Below the pieces are notes generated by a model. That model was given only the letters and a program-made list of their open reading frames with translations, was not told where the DNA came from and made no database searches. DNA of 64,000 nt from Labilithrix sp. (GTDB lineage Bacteria > Myxococcota_A > Polyangia > Polyangiales > Polyangiaceae), in assembly GCA_019637155.1 (NCBI GenBank), contig JAHBWE010000014.1, forward strand, positions 268,501-332,500, read 5' to 3'. Numbering within the stretch: the stretch's first letter is position 1; every line of letters begins with the position of its first letter. Below, piece after piece: positions 42,527-51,453 of the stretch. The translations under genes and the position numbers were made by a program.

Positions 42527-43951
42527 ATGGATCGCCGAGCATTCCTGAAGCTGGCTTCGATGACGGGCATCGCGCTCTTCTCGCCGTGGGGGTTCCGCAC
42601 GAACGAGGCCCACGCCGAGGGGACGACGTGGGGCGGCCCCTACTTCCTCCACATGCACGCGAGCGGCGGGTGGGACCCGACCATGTTCTGCGACGCGAAG
42701 GTCACCGCCGAGGGCCCGACGCCGGTCTACGAGAACCGCGTCGTCACCGCCGTGCGCGACGTCAACGGCATCATCGTGCCGACCGAGGGGCGCGACGGGC
42801 CGTTCACCCTCCGCATCGACGGCAACAACGGCGGACCGATCGAGGACCCGGCGCACTTCTTCAGCACCGTCGGCAAGGACGTCCTCGTCCTCAACGGCGT
42901 CGACACGCAGACCAACAACCACGACACCGGCGTCCAGGCGCTCGCCTGCGGTCACAACGACGTCGAGCTCCCGGCGCTGGCGGCCCTCTTCGCCGGCACA
43001 GTCGCGAAGCAGCGCGACGTGCCGATGGCCTTCATCGCCGCCGGTCCGTACAACCGCACCGGCGACGTGGTCGGCATCTCGCGCTTCCCCGGCGACAAGG
43101 TGAAGCTCCTCGTCGATCCGTTCCGCGCCGCCGCGGACGACGACAACCAGCTCCTCTCCGAGGTCGCGGTCCGGCGGATCCAGGAGCTCCGCGCGAAGCG
43201 CCTCGATCAGCTCCAGGGCGGCGTCACGCTCCCGCGCACGAAGCGTACCTACGGCGCGACGCGCGACGCGATCCGCGGCGGCGAGTCGGTCAACCTGCTG
43301 AAGAGCGTCGTCGAGGCGCCGGCCCCCACCGCGGCGGAGCTGAACGCCGGCCTCGCGCCCGCGACCGCGGCGTACCTCTCGGCGCCGGTGCGCGACGACA
43401 GCCCCGTCACGCGCTTCGCCGATCTCGGCCGCCCGCTCGAGACGGTGCTCCGCTGCTTCCAGGCGGGCGTGACCGCCTCCGCGACCTACGCGCAAGGCGG
43501 CTTCGACACGCACGGCAACCACGACGTCGCGCAGGGCGAGGCGCTCGGCCGCTTCCTCGCGCGCCTCCGCTACGTGCTCCTCCGCTCGGAGCAGCTCGGG
43601 CTCAAGGACAAGCTCTTCATCATGGTGACGTCCGACTTCGGGCGCACGCCGCGCTACAACACCGGCAACGGCAAGGACCACTGGAACGTCACCTCCGCGC
43701 TCCTCGCCGGTCCGGGCATCCGCGGCGGCCGCGCGATCGGCCGCACCGACGAAGGGCACAAGGTCCTCCGCATCGCGCGCGACAACCCTACCGTCACCCT
43801 CCCCGACAGCGACGCGAACGGCGCGCGCATCCATCCCGCGCACATTCACCACGAGCTGAGGCGCGTGCTCGGCGTTGCAGAGGCGCCCTTCGCCGGTCAG
43901 TTCCCGCTCCCGAACGCGCCGAGCTACACGCCGCTCCCGCTCCTCGCCTGA
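42527..43951 (+). CDS. DUF1501-like Tat-exported protein
   Basis: The ATG at 42527 follows AGGAG. The 474-residue protein begins MDRRAFLKLASMTGIALF, a twin-arginine signal, so it is folded before export. The body has the DUF1501 style: HASGGWDPTMFCD, then TYAQGGFDTHGNHDVAQGEA, the metal-like motif TSDFGRTPRYN and the end IHPAHIHHELRRVLG. The fold is alkaline-phosphatase-like; the activity is not established. Paired with the upstream haem lipoprotein in one operon. The 3' end overlaps the convergent lipoprotein by 28 bp. Confidence 0.85.
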   Translation: MDRRAFLKLASMTGIALFSPWGFRTNEAHAEGTTWGGPYFLHMHASGGWDPTMFCDAKVTAEGPTPVYENRVVTAVRDVNGIIVPTEGRDGPFTLRIDGNNGGPIEDPAHFFSTVGKDVLVLNGVDTQTNNHDTGVQALACGHNDVELPALAALFAGTVAKQRDVPMAFIAAGPYNRTGDVVGISRFPGDKVKLLVDPFRAAADDDNQLLSEVAVRRIQELRAKRLDQLQGGVTLPRTKRTYGATRDAIRGGESVNLLKSVVEAPAPTAAELNAGLAPATAAYLSAPVRDDSPVTRFADLGRPLETVLRCFQAGVTASATYAQGGFDTHGNHDVAQGEALGRFLARLRYVLLRSEQLGLKDKLFIMVTSDFGRTPRYNTGNGKDHWNVTSALLAGPGIRGGRAIGRTDEGHKVLRIARDNPTVTLPDSDANGARIHPAHIHHELRRVLGVAEAPFAGQFPLPNAPSYTPLPLLA

Positions 43952-44358
43952 TCGCTCGCGATCGGCGCGAAGACGATCTCCTGCACGACCACGCTCGCGT
44001 CTTCGATCGTGAACGGCGCGAGCTCGACGAGCTGGGACCGCGGCTCGCCGTTCGTGTCCAAGAGACGCGCGCGCGCGGCGTACCTCCCGGGCGCGAGCGG
44101 GAGCGACGTCACGAAGCTCGCGCACGGCTCCTGGAACGACGCGAGCACGCCGCCGGTGTCGGGGCTGACGAGCGCGACGTCGATCACCGCCGCCCTCTCG
44201 TCCGTGCACGCGGCGTCGTCGGCCCTCCCCATCAGCGTCCAGTGGAGCGTCGCCGTGCCGAGCGGCTCCGTCGCGGAGCTCGTCGAGACGGGCTCCGCCG
44301 GTCCCTCGCCGCCGCATGCGACCAGCGCGATCGCGCCGGCGAGAACGAGCCATTTCAT
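43924..44358 (-). CDS. Small putative lipoprotein (144 aa)
   Basis: The start is ATG 44358: MKWLVLAGAIALVACGGEGP, lipobox Cys15. The rest is a beta-sandwich-like sequence (TATLHWTLMGRADDAACTDE, LAPGRYAARARLLDTNGEPR) similar in style to other exported myxobacterial beta-sandwich lipoproteins. Its 3' end overlaps the DUF1501 gene tail by 28 bp on the opposite strand. Its function is unknown. Confidence 0.65.
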   Translation of the reverse strand: MKWLVLAGAIALVACGGEGPAEPVSTSSATEPLGTATLHWTLMGRADDAACTDERAAVIDVALVSPDTGGVLASFQEPCASFVTSLPLAPGRYAARARLLDTNGEPRSQLVELAPFTIEDASVVVQEIVFAPIASDQARSGSGV

Positions 44359-44460
44359 GCCGGAGTCGACGAGCAAGCGGCGCGCCCGCGCCAACCGCGC
44401 GAAACTGCGTGTATGTCGCACGCGATCGCGCGTGGCATTCCGACCCAGCTGTGGCTCGGC

Positions 44461-45327
44461 TCAGACGATCAGGACGTCCGACGCGCCGTAGGCGATGACG
44501 TGGCGCGTGGTGCTGCCCAGCACGAGGTGGCGCGCGAGCGAGCGGTGGCGGTTGATCACGAGCAGCGCGTTCGCCTCGACGCGGTGGAGCACGTGCGGCG
44601 CGCTCCCGTGCAAGAGATGCAGGAGCGACTCGTCCACCCCGGCGTCCCGCAGCACCTTCGACATCGTGGCTCGTGCCTCCTGCCGCGTCTGCGCGCGGTA
44701 CGTGCTGATGTCGGCGGGGCGGGCGCCGTCGAGCCTGAGACGATGCTCGAACGGCCCCTCGTAGGCGTGGACGACGGAGCGCGGCGCGGCGGGCGCGACG
44801 ACGTCCGCCGCCGCCACGCCGTCCGCGATCGCGGAGTCGACGTCGGTCGCGATCACGACCTCCTTGTACGGCCGCGTCGCGGGCCGGCGAACGAGCAGCA
44901 CCGGGCGACCTCCGAAGACGGCGAGCCGCTCGGCGGTGGACCCGACGAACGCGTCGCGCGTCGCGCGCCCGCGCGCTCCCACGACGACGATCGCGGGCTT
45001 CAGCTCCTTGATGCTCTTCGACATCCCCAGCGTGGCGCCGGCGTCGACGAGGTGCGACCGCGCGGAGACGCCCGCGGCGCGCGCCTCGTCGAGCGCCTCA
45101 CGAAGCGCGGCGCGGAGCGTTCGATCGCTCGTCGCGCCGAACGCGCGGGCCAGCGCCTTCGGGAGCGTCCGGGACGCGTGGACGACGTGGAGGGTCGCGG
45201 CGTTCGCCTGCGCGATCTGGATCGCGCGCGCGACGGCGTTGTGGGCGGGCCGCGAGAAGTCGGTCCCGACGACGATCGGACACGGCTCGTGTGCACCTCG
45301 CGTTGCCGGCATGAGCTTTCGTAGCAT
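44461..45327 (-). CDS. Universal stress protein, two tandem USP domains
   Basis: The 288-residue protein has a first domain with the full ATP-binding signature VVVGARGRATRDAFVGSTAE (G-x2-G-x9-G-S/T). The second has the degenerate INRHRSLARHLVLGSTTRHV. Tandem USPs bind ATP or sense energy state and often regulate transporters. It is divergent from the Mrp operon, with 91 bp between starts, so a functional link to ion homeostasis is plausible. Start ATG 45327; an ATG at 45312 is an alternative. Confidence 0.88.
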   Translation of the reverse strand: MLRKLMPATRGAHEPCPIVVGTDFSRPAHNAVARAIQIAQANAATLHVVHASRTLPKALARAFGATSDRTLRAALREALDEARAAGVSARSHLVDAGATLGMSKSIKELKPAIVVVGARGRATRDAFVGSTAERLAVFGGRPVLLVRRPATRPYKEVVIATDVDSAIADGVAAADVVAPAAPRSVVHAYEGPFEHRLRLDGARPADISTYRAQTRQEARATMSKVLRDAGVDESLLHLLHGSAPHVLHRVEANALLVINRHRSLARHLVLGSTTRHVIAYGASDVLIV

Positions 45328-45418
45328 CGAGCTCAGCGCTGCCGCAACGTGAGGCGGAGCGCCACTCGAAATACGTCGCGCTACGCAACACCGGCGATCG
45401 CGTAAAGTACGCGCGGCC

Positions 45419-48328
45419 GTGCCCCTCGTCCTCCTCTTGCTCCTGCCGTTCGTCGGCAGCCTGATCACGGCGTTCTTGCCGACGCGCGCGCGAACGCTCC
45501 TCGCGTGCTGGGCCGCGCTCGTGGCGACGGCCGCGTCGCTCTGGGCGATCGCGCTCTATCCGCAGGTGCGCGACGGGGCCGTCCTCCGCGAGCAGATCGC
45601 GTGGCTGCCCTCGCTCGGGCTCGCGCTGGTCGTCCGCGTCGACGGCTTCGCCTGGATGTTCGCGGTGCTCGTCTCCGTCATCGGCGCGCTCGTCGCCCTC
45701 TACGGGCGCTACTACATGTCGCCCGACGATCCGGTGTCGCGCTTCTACGCGTTCTTCCTCGCGTTCATGGGCGCGATGCTCGGCGTCGTCCTCTCCGGCA
45801 ACCTCGTCCAGATCGTCTTCTTCTGGGAGCTGACGAGCCTGCTCTCGTTCCTGCTGATCGGCTACTGGCACCACCGGGTCGACGCGCGACGAGGCGCGCT
45901 CATGGCGTTGACCGTGACCGGCGCCGGTGGCCTCGCGCTCCTCGGCGGCGTCGTCCTCCTCGGCCACATCGCCGGCAGCTACGACCTCGACGCGGTCCTC
46001 GCGGCCGGCGACGTCGTCCGCGCGCACGCGCTCTACCCCGTCGCGCTCGTGCTGGTCTTGCTCGGCGCATTCACGAAGAGCGCACAATTCCCGTTTCACT
46101 TCTGGCTCCCGCGCGCGATGGCGGCGCCGACGCCGGTGTCCGCCTACCTGCATTCGGCGACGATGGTGAAGGCCGGGGTCTTCCTCCTCGCGAGGCTCTG
46201 GCCGGTGCTGGCCGGCACCGAGCTGTGGTTCTGGCTCGTGAGCGGCGCCGGCGTGACGACGCTCCTCCTCGGCGCGTACATCGCGATGTTCCAGAACGAC
46301 CTGAAGCGGGTGCTCGCCTACTCGACGATCAGCCACCTCGGCCTCATCACCCTCCTCTTCGGCCTCAACAGCTCCCTCGGCGCGGTCGCCGGCGTGTTCC
46401 ACATCATGAACCACGGGACGTTCAAGGCGTCTCTGTTCATGGCGGCGGGCATCGTCGATCACGAGACGGGCACGCGCGACATCCGGCGCCTGAACGGGCT
46501 CCTCCGCGCGATGCCGATCACGGGCGCGCTGGCGCTCGTGGCGAGCGCGGCGATGGCGGGCGTGCCGCTCCTGAACGGCTTCCTCTCGAAGGAGATGTTC
46601 TTCGCGGAGACGGTCTTCCTCTCCTCGCATCGGTGGGTCGAGCTCGGCCTCCCGGCGGCGGCGACGATCGCGGGGGTCTTCGGCGTCGTGTATTCGCTTC
46701 GCTTCGGCTACGACATCTTCTTCGGTCCTCCTTCGACGGACCTGCCGCGCCAGCCGGAGGAGCCTCCGCGGTGGATGCGCATCCCCGTCGAGCTGCTCGT
46801 CATCGCGTGCCTCGTCGTCGGTATCGCGCCGTCGATCTCGATCGGGCCCTCGCTCGCGGTCGCGTCGCGTCCGGTCGTGGGCGGCGTGCTGCCCGAATAC
46901 GACCTCGCGCTGTGGCACGGCTTCAACCGGCCGTTCATCATGAGCGTCGTGGCGATCGCCGGCGGCGTCGTCGCGTACCCGCTCCTGCGCCGGCAACAGG
47001 CGCGCGGCCGCTTCCAGAACCCGCCCGGCGCTGAGCGCTGGAACGGCAGGCGTCTCTTCGAGAGCGCGATCGTGAGGCTCACGCGCATGGCCCGCGCGGC
47101 GCTGCGCGTCGTCGGCACGCGGGGCCTCCGGGCGCAGATGTTCGCGATCGTCGCGACGGCGCTCGTGCTCGCGCTCTGGTCGTCGTGGGGCTTCCCGTTC
47201 GTCTGGGGCGACCGCGCGCACCTCCCGGTGTCGCCCGCGTTCGTGCTGCTCTGGATCATCGGCATGGTCTGCGCCGTCGGCACGGCCGTGCAAGCGAAGC
47301 TCCACCGGCTCGTCGCGATGACGCTGATGGGCGGCGCCGGGCTCGTCACCTGCCTCACCTTCATGTGGTTCTCGGCGCCCGATCTCGCGCTCACGCAGCT
47401 CGTCGTCGAGATCGTGACGACGATGCTGTTCTTGCTCGGGCTGCGGTGGCTGCCGATCCCTCCCGAAGGGCGCCGCGAAGACCGCACGACCGGCGAGAAG
47501 GCCCGCCGCGTCCGCGACCTGCTGCTCGCCATCGGTGCCGGCGGCGGGCTCGCGGCGCTCTCCTACGCGATGCTGACCCGCCCCGCCCCGCACAGCATCT
47601 CGCCGTTCTTCCTCGCCCGCGCGCTGCCGGAGGGCGGCGGCGCCAACGTCGTCAACGTGATGCTCGTCGACTTTAGGGCCTTTGACACCTTCGGTGAAAT
47701 CACCGTCCTCGGCACGGTCGCGCTGACGGTCTACGCGCTCTTGCGGCGCTTCCGCCCGCCGCTCGAGGCCGTCGCGCAGCCGCACCAGCAGCGGCAGCTC
47801 CCGCCCGACGTCGTCACCGATCTCGTCTCGCCGCGGACGACGAAGGAGGTCGCGCGCGGGTACCTCATGGTCCCGTCGGTCGTCGCGCAGGCGATGTTGC
47901 CGACCGCCTTCGTCATCGCGGTGCACGTCTTGCTGCGCGGGCACAACGCGCCGGGCGGCGGCTTCGTCGCCGGCCTCGTGATCGCGGTCGCCTTCCTCAT
48001 GCAGTACCTCGTCGCCGGCACGCAGTGGGTCGAGGCCCGGACGAGGATCCGCCCGACGCGGTGGATGGGCGTCGGCCTGGCGTGCGCCGCGCTCACCGGG
48101 CTCGGCGCGGTCGCGTTCGGCTATCCCTTCCTCACGACCCACACCGCGCACGTCACGTTGCCGCTGTTCGGCGAGGTGCACCTGCCGTCCTCGACCTTCT
48201 TCGATCTCGGCGTGTTCGCGGTCGTCGTCGGCGCGACGCTCCTCATCCTCACCGCGCTCGCGCACCAGTCGATCCGCGCGCCGCGCAAGCCGGCGCCGTC
48301 CTCGTCGAAGAACACGGGAGCGACGTAG
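45419..48328 (+). CDS. mrpA: Mrp Na+/H+ antiporter subunit A fused to B
   Basis: The 969-residue protein has an N-terminal NADH-ubiquinone-oxidoreductase-like domain. Glu137 in FFWELTSLLSF and KSAQFPFHFWLPRAMAAPTP with its Lys are the proton-path residues of MrpA. The C-terminal 150 residues (PTAFVIAVHVLLRGHNAPGG, FDLGVFAVVVGATLLILTAL) are MrpB. Such fusion is typical of group-2 mrp operons. It works with MrpC-G as a secondary Na+/H+ antiporter for pH and sodium homeostasis. Start GTG 45419 lacks a strong ribosome site. Divergent from the stress protein. Confidence 0.92.
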   Translation: MPLVLLLLLPFVGSLITAFLPTRARTLLACWAALVATAASLWAIALYPQVRDGAVLREQIAWLPSLGLALVVRVDGFAWMFAVLVSVIGALVALYGRYYMSPDDPVSRFYAFFLAFMGAMLGVVLSGNLVQIVFFWELTSLLSFLLIGYWHHRVDARRGALMALTVTGAGGLALLGGVVLLGHIAGSYDLDAVLAAGDVVRAHALYPVALVLVLLGAFTKSAQFPFHFWLPRAMAAPTPVSAYLHSATMVKAGVFLLARLWPVLAGTELWFWLVSGAGVTTLLLGAYIAMFQNDLKRVLAYSTISHLGLITLLFGLNSSLGAVAGVFHIMNHGTFKASLFMAAGIVDHETGTRDIRRLNGLLRAMPITGALALVASAAMAGVPLLNGFLSKEMFFAETVFLSSHRWVELGLPAAATIAGVFGVVYSLRFGYDIFFGPPSTDLPRQPEEPPRWMRIPVELLVIACLVVGIAPSISIGPSLAVASRPVVGGVLPEYDLALWHGFNRPFIMSVVAIAGGVVAYPLLRRQQARGRFQNPPGAERWNGRRLFESAIVRLTRMARAALRVVGTRGLRAQMFAIVATALVLALWSSWGFPFVWGDRAHLPVSPAFVLLWIIGMVCAVGTAVQAKLHRLVAMTLMGGAGLVTCLTFMWFSAPDLALTQLVVEIVTTMLFLLGLRWLPIPPEGRREDRTTGEKARRVRDLLLAIGAGGGLAALSYAMLTRPAPHSISPFFLARALPEGGGANVVNVMLVDFRAFDTFGEITVLGTVALTVYALLRRFRPPLEAVAQPHQQRQLPPDVVTDLVSPRTTKEVARGYLMVPSVVAQAMLPTAFVIAVHVLLRGHNAPGGGFVAGLVIAVAFLMQYLVAGTQWVEARTRIRPTRWMGVGLACAALTGLGAVAFGYPFLTTHTAHVTLPLFGEVHLPSSTFFDLGVFAVVVGATLLILTALAHQSIRAPRKPAPSSSKNTGAT

Positions 48329-48673
48329 TTGGAGGTCGTCCTCGCGCTCGTCATCGGGGTGCTCGGCGGGGCAGGGGTGTGGCTCGTGCTGCGCCAGCGG
48401 ACCTTCCAGGTCGTCATGGGGCTCACGCTGCTCTCGTACGCGGTGAACCTCTTCATCTTCAGCATGGGCAGCCTCGTCATCGACCGGCCGCCGATCGTCG
48501 AGCCGGGCACGCCGGCCGACCTCGAGCACTACACCGATCCGATGCCGCAGGCGCTGGTCCTCACCGCGATCGTCATCGGCTTCGCGAGCACGGCGCTCTT
48601 CCTCGTCGTGCTGCTCGCTTCGCGCGGCCTGAGCGGCACCGACCACGTCGACGGCACGAAGGACGAGCCATGA
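48329..48673 (+). CDS. mrpC: Mrp antiporter subunit C (NuoK-like)
   Basis: The 114-residue protein has three helices with the NuoK pattern (QRTFQVVMGLTLLSYAVNLF and the end PMPQALVLTAIVIGFASTAL). It starts at TTG 48329, immediately after the mrpAB stop, so it depends on coupling. It is part of the membrane core of the antiporter. The stop overlaps mrpD (ATGA). Confidence 0.9.
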   Translation: MEVVLALVIGVLGGAGVWLVLRQRTFQVVMGLTLLSYAVNLFIFSMGSLVIDRPPIVEPGTPADLEHYTDPMPQALVLTAIVIGFASTALFLVVLLASRGLSGTDHVDGTKDEP

Positions 48674-50331
48674 AGCCCGCGCTCGCGCACCTCTTGATCG
48701 TGCCGATCGTCCTGCCGCTCTTGGCGGCGGCGCTCATGCTGCTCTTCGACTCCCGGCGCTCGAAGTTCAACTCGTTCGTCAACATCGGCGCGACCTTCGT
48801 CGGGCTCCTCGTCGCGCTCGAGATCCTCCGGCGCGTCGACGAGGCCGATCGGCCTGGCGCGATCGGCGTCTACCTCACGTCGAACTGGGAGGCGCCGTTC
48901 GGCATCGTGCTGGTCGCGGATCGACTCTCGGCGCTCATGCTGGCGCTCGCGGGCGCGGTGAGCCTCGGCTCGGCCGTGTACGCGAGCGCGAGCTGGAGCC
49001 GGGCGGGGGTCTACTTCCACCCGCTCTTTCAGGTCCTCGTCATGGGCCTCAACGGCGCCTTCCTCACCGGCGATCTCTTCAACCTGTTCGTCTTCTTCGA
49101 GGTGATGCTCGCCGCCTCGTACGGCTTGCAGCTGCACGGATCGGGCTGGGTGAGGGTGCACTCCGGCCTCCACTACATCGCGGTGAACCTGGTCGCGTCG
49201 TCGCTCTTCCTCGTCGGCCTCGGGATGATCTACGGCGTGATGGGCTCGCTCTCGATGGCGGACATCGCCGCGAAGCTGCCGCACGTCGCGGAGCACGACC
49301 GCGGGCTCCTGCACGCGAGCGCGTCCATCCTCGCGGTGGCGTTCCTCGTGAAGGCGGCCATCTGGCCGCTCAATTTCTGGCTCGTGCCCGCCTACGCGGC
49401 CGCGAGCGCGCCGGTCGCGGCGATCTTCGCGCTGATGACGAAGGTGGGAATCTACACGCTCCTCCGTCTTTGGACCTTGCTCTTCTCCGAGGACGCCGGT
49501 CCGTCGACGCACTTCGGGGCGAGCGCCTTCGTCTACGGCGGGCTCGCGACGATCGCCTTCGGCGTCATCGGCGTCATCGCCTCCTTGCGGCTCGGGCGCA
49601 TCGCCGGCTTCTCGGTCATCGTCTCGTCGGGGACCCTCCTCACCGCGATCGGGTTCGACGCGGTCTCCGTGACGTCGGCGGCGCTCTATTACCTGGTCAG
49701 CGCCACGCTGGCGGTGAGCGTGCTGTTCCTCCTCGTCGAGCTCGTCGAACGCCGGGCCGCCGACGGCCCTCTGCCTCTGCACGAGCTCGACGTGCTGCCG
49801 GGCGAGGACACGAACCTCGACGACGACGAGACGCCGCTCGTCGGCCGCATGATCCCGATCCCGGTGGCGCTGCTCGGCCTCGCGTTCATCGCCTGCGCGC
49901 TGCTCGTAGCCGGGCTGCCGCCGCTCTCGGGCTTCGTCGCGAAGGTGGCGTTGTTGACCGCGCTCTCGAGGCCGGACGAGCTCGGCCTGGCGAGCACGCC
50001 CTTGCTCGCGGCGGCGGTGCCGTGGCTGTTCGGAGCGCTGCTCGTCTCCGGTCTGGCGGTGACGGTGTCGATGTCGAGGGCCGGCGTCCGACACTTCTGG
50101 TCGGGGAGCGAGCGGGTGCCTCCGCGCCTGCGCTTCAGCGAGGGCGCGCCCGTCCTCGCGCTGCTCCTCGCGTGCGCGTGGCTCACCTTCCGCGCCGAAA
50201 ACGTCATGCGCTACATGCGCGCCGCCTCCGAGTCGCTCCACTCGCCGGCCGGCTACATCGACGCGGTCATGTCGACGAAGCCCGTGCCGGGGCCGACGCG
50301 GCCCTTCGCCGACAGGGAAGGACCCCCGTGA
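48670..50331 (+). CDS. mrpD: Mrp antiporter subunit D (NuoN/M-like)
   Basis: The 553-residue protein has about 14 membrane helices of the ND4-type: VMGLNGAFLTGDLFNLFVFF with the conserved Glu in FFEVMLAASYGLQLHG, and LVKAAIWPLNFWLVPAYAAA with its Lys. A polar loop near 370-390 (ELDVLPGEDTNLDDDE) is unusual but not disruptive. Starts by ATGA overlap with mrpC and ends by GTGA overlap with mrpE. Confidence 0.92.
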   Translation: MKPALAHLLIVPIVLPLLAAALMLLFDSRRSKFNSFVNIGATFVGLLVALEILRRVDEADRPGAIGVYLTSNWEAPFGIVLVADRLSALMLALAGAVSLGSAVYASASWSRAGVYFHPLFQVLVMGLNGAFLTGDLFNLFVFFEVMLAASYGLQLHGSGWVRVHSGLHYIAVNLVASSLFLVGLGMIYGVMGSLSMADIAAKLPHVAEHDRGLLHASASILAVAFLVKAAIWPLNFWLVPAYAAASAPVAAIFALMTKVGIYTLLRLWTLLFSEDAGPSTHFGASAFVYGGLATIAFGVIGVIASLRLGRIAGFSVIVSSGTLLTAIGFDAVSVTSAALYYLVSATLAVSVLFLLVELVERRAADGPLPLHELDVLPGEDTNLDDDETPLVGRMIPIPVALLGLAFIACALLVAGLPPLSGFVAKVALLTALSRPDELGLASTPLLAAAVPWLFGALLVSGLAVTVSMSRAGVRHFWSGSERVPPRLRFSEGAPVLALLLACAWLTFRAENVMRYMRAASESLHSPAGYIDAVMSTKPVPGPTRPFADREGPP

Positions 50332-50828
50332 ACCTCCTGAAGAAGCTCGTCCCCGCGCCCTTGCTGTCGTGCGCGCTCGTGGCCTTGTGGCTCATCCTCT
50401 CGCGGAGCCCGAGCCTCGGGCAGGTGTTCATCGGGCTCGCGCTCGGGCTCGCGATGCCGCTCGTGACCGTCCGCTTGCGCGCGACGCCGGTGCGCGTGCG
50501 AAGACCGCTCGTCGTCGTGCGCTTCGTCCTGCTCGTCGGCTACGACGTGGTGGTGTCGAACTTCCAGGTGGCGTGGGGCGTCCTCACGTGGCGATGGCGA
50601 AGACCCGCCGCGCGCTTCGTGGTCATCCCGCTCGACGTGCGCGCCCCGGCGGCGCTCGCCGCGCTCGCGATCGTGACGACGGTCGTGCCGGGCACGGTCT
50701 GGTCGGAGCTCGCGCTCGATCGCAGCACGTTGATGCTCCACGTGTGGGACGTCGACGAAGAGGAGGAGGCGTACATCGCCCGCTTCAAGGCGCGCTACGA
50801 GGCGCCGCTGAGGGAGATCTTCGAATGA
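50328..50828 (+). CDS. mrpE: Mrp antiporter subunit E
   Basis: The 166-residue protein starts at GTG 50328 overlapping the mrpD stop. Two or three N-terminal helices, a VVVSNFQVAWGVLTWR segment and the soluble tail STLMLHVWDVDEEEEAYIAR match MrpE. It has a structural role in the complex. Confidence 0.9.
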   Translation: MNLLKKLVPAPLLSCALVALWLILSRSPSLGQVFIGLALGLAMPLVTVRLRATPVRVRRPLVVVRFVLLVGYDVVVSNFQVAWGVLTWRWRRPAARFVVIPLDVRAPAALAALAIVTTVVPGTVWSELALDRSTLMLHVWDVDEEEEAYIARFKARYEAPLREIFE

Positions 50829-51103
50829 GCCCCGTCCTCTCCTACGCCACCGTCTTCGCGCTCGGCTGCTACGCGGTCGCGTCGCTCCTCGTGCTCGTGA
50901 GGTTGGTCGGCGGCCCGCGCGCGCAGGACCGCGTGCTCGCCCTCGATCTCCTCTACATTCACGGGCTGCTCGTCATGCTGGTCCTCAACATCCGGAACGC
51001 GAGCGACACGTACTTCGAGGGCGCGCTGCTCATCGCGGCCTTCGGCTTCGTGAGCTCCTCGGCGATGGCGAAGTTCATCCTTCGCGGTGAGGTGATCGAA
51101 TGA
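50825..51103 (+). CDS. mrpF: Mrp antiporter subunit F
   Basis: The 92-residue protein has three helices with the family motif LVRLVGGPRAQDRVLALDLL. It starts by ATGA overlap with mrpE and ends overlapping mrpG, keeping the canonical order C-D-E-F-G. Confidence 0.9.
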   Translation: MSPVLSYATVFALGCYAVASLLVLVRLVGGPRAQDRVLALDLLYIHGLLVMLVLNIRNASDTYFEGALLIAAFGFVSSSAMAKFILRGEVIE

Positions 51104-51453
51104 ACGTCTGGGTCGAGGTGGTGGTCGCGGCGCTTCTCTGCCTGAGCGGCCTGTTCGTCGTCCTTTCGGCGATCGGCTTCTTGCGCCTGCAGGACTTCTT
51201 CATGCGCATGCATCCGACGGCGCTCGCCTACACCTTCGGGAGCTGGTGCGTGGCCCTCGCGAGCGTCATCTACTTCACGACGCTCGAGTCTCGCCTCGTC
51301 CTGCACACCTGGCTCGTCGCGATCATGTTCTGCATGACGGTCCCGGTGACGACGCTGCTGCTCGCGCGCGTGGCCCTGTTCCGCCGCCGCACCGCCGGCG
51401 CCTCCGACGTCCCCCCTTCGCTCACGCGCGGCCACAAGGAGCCCGAAGGATGA
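51100..51453 (+). CDS. mrpG: Mrp antiporter subunit G
   Basis: The 117-residue protein has three helices. The RLQDFFMRMHPTALAYTFGS loop is the MrpG signature. It is the last antiporter subunit, and its stop overlaps the following glutathione S-transferase start (ATGA), an unusual extension of the operon. Confidence 0.9.
   Translation: MNVWVEVVVAALLCLSGLFVVLSAIGFLRLQDFFMRMHPTALAYTFGSWCVALASVIYFTTLESRLVLHTWLVAIMFCMTVPVTTLLLARVALFRRRTAGASDVPPSLTRGHKEPEG

Noticed and set aside
45098..48646. 1182-codon minus-strand frame opposite mrpA
   Set aside because: Extremely charged, repetitive Arg/Glu/Asp sequence, an antisense artefact of a membrane-protein gene.
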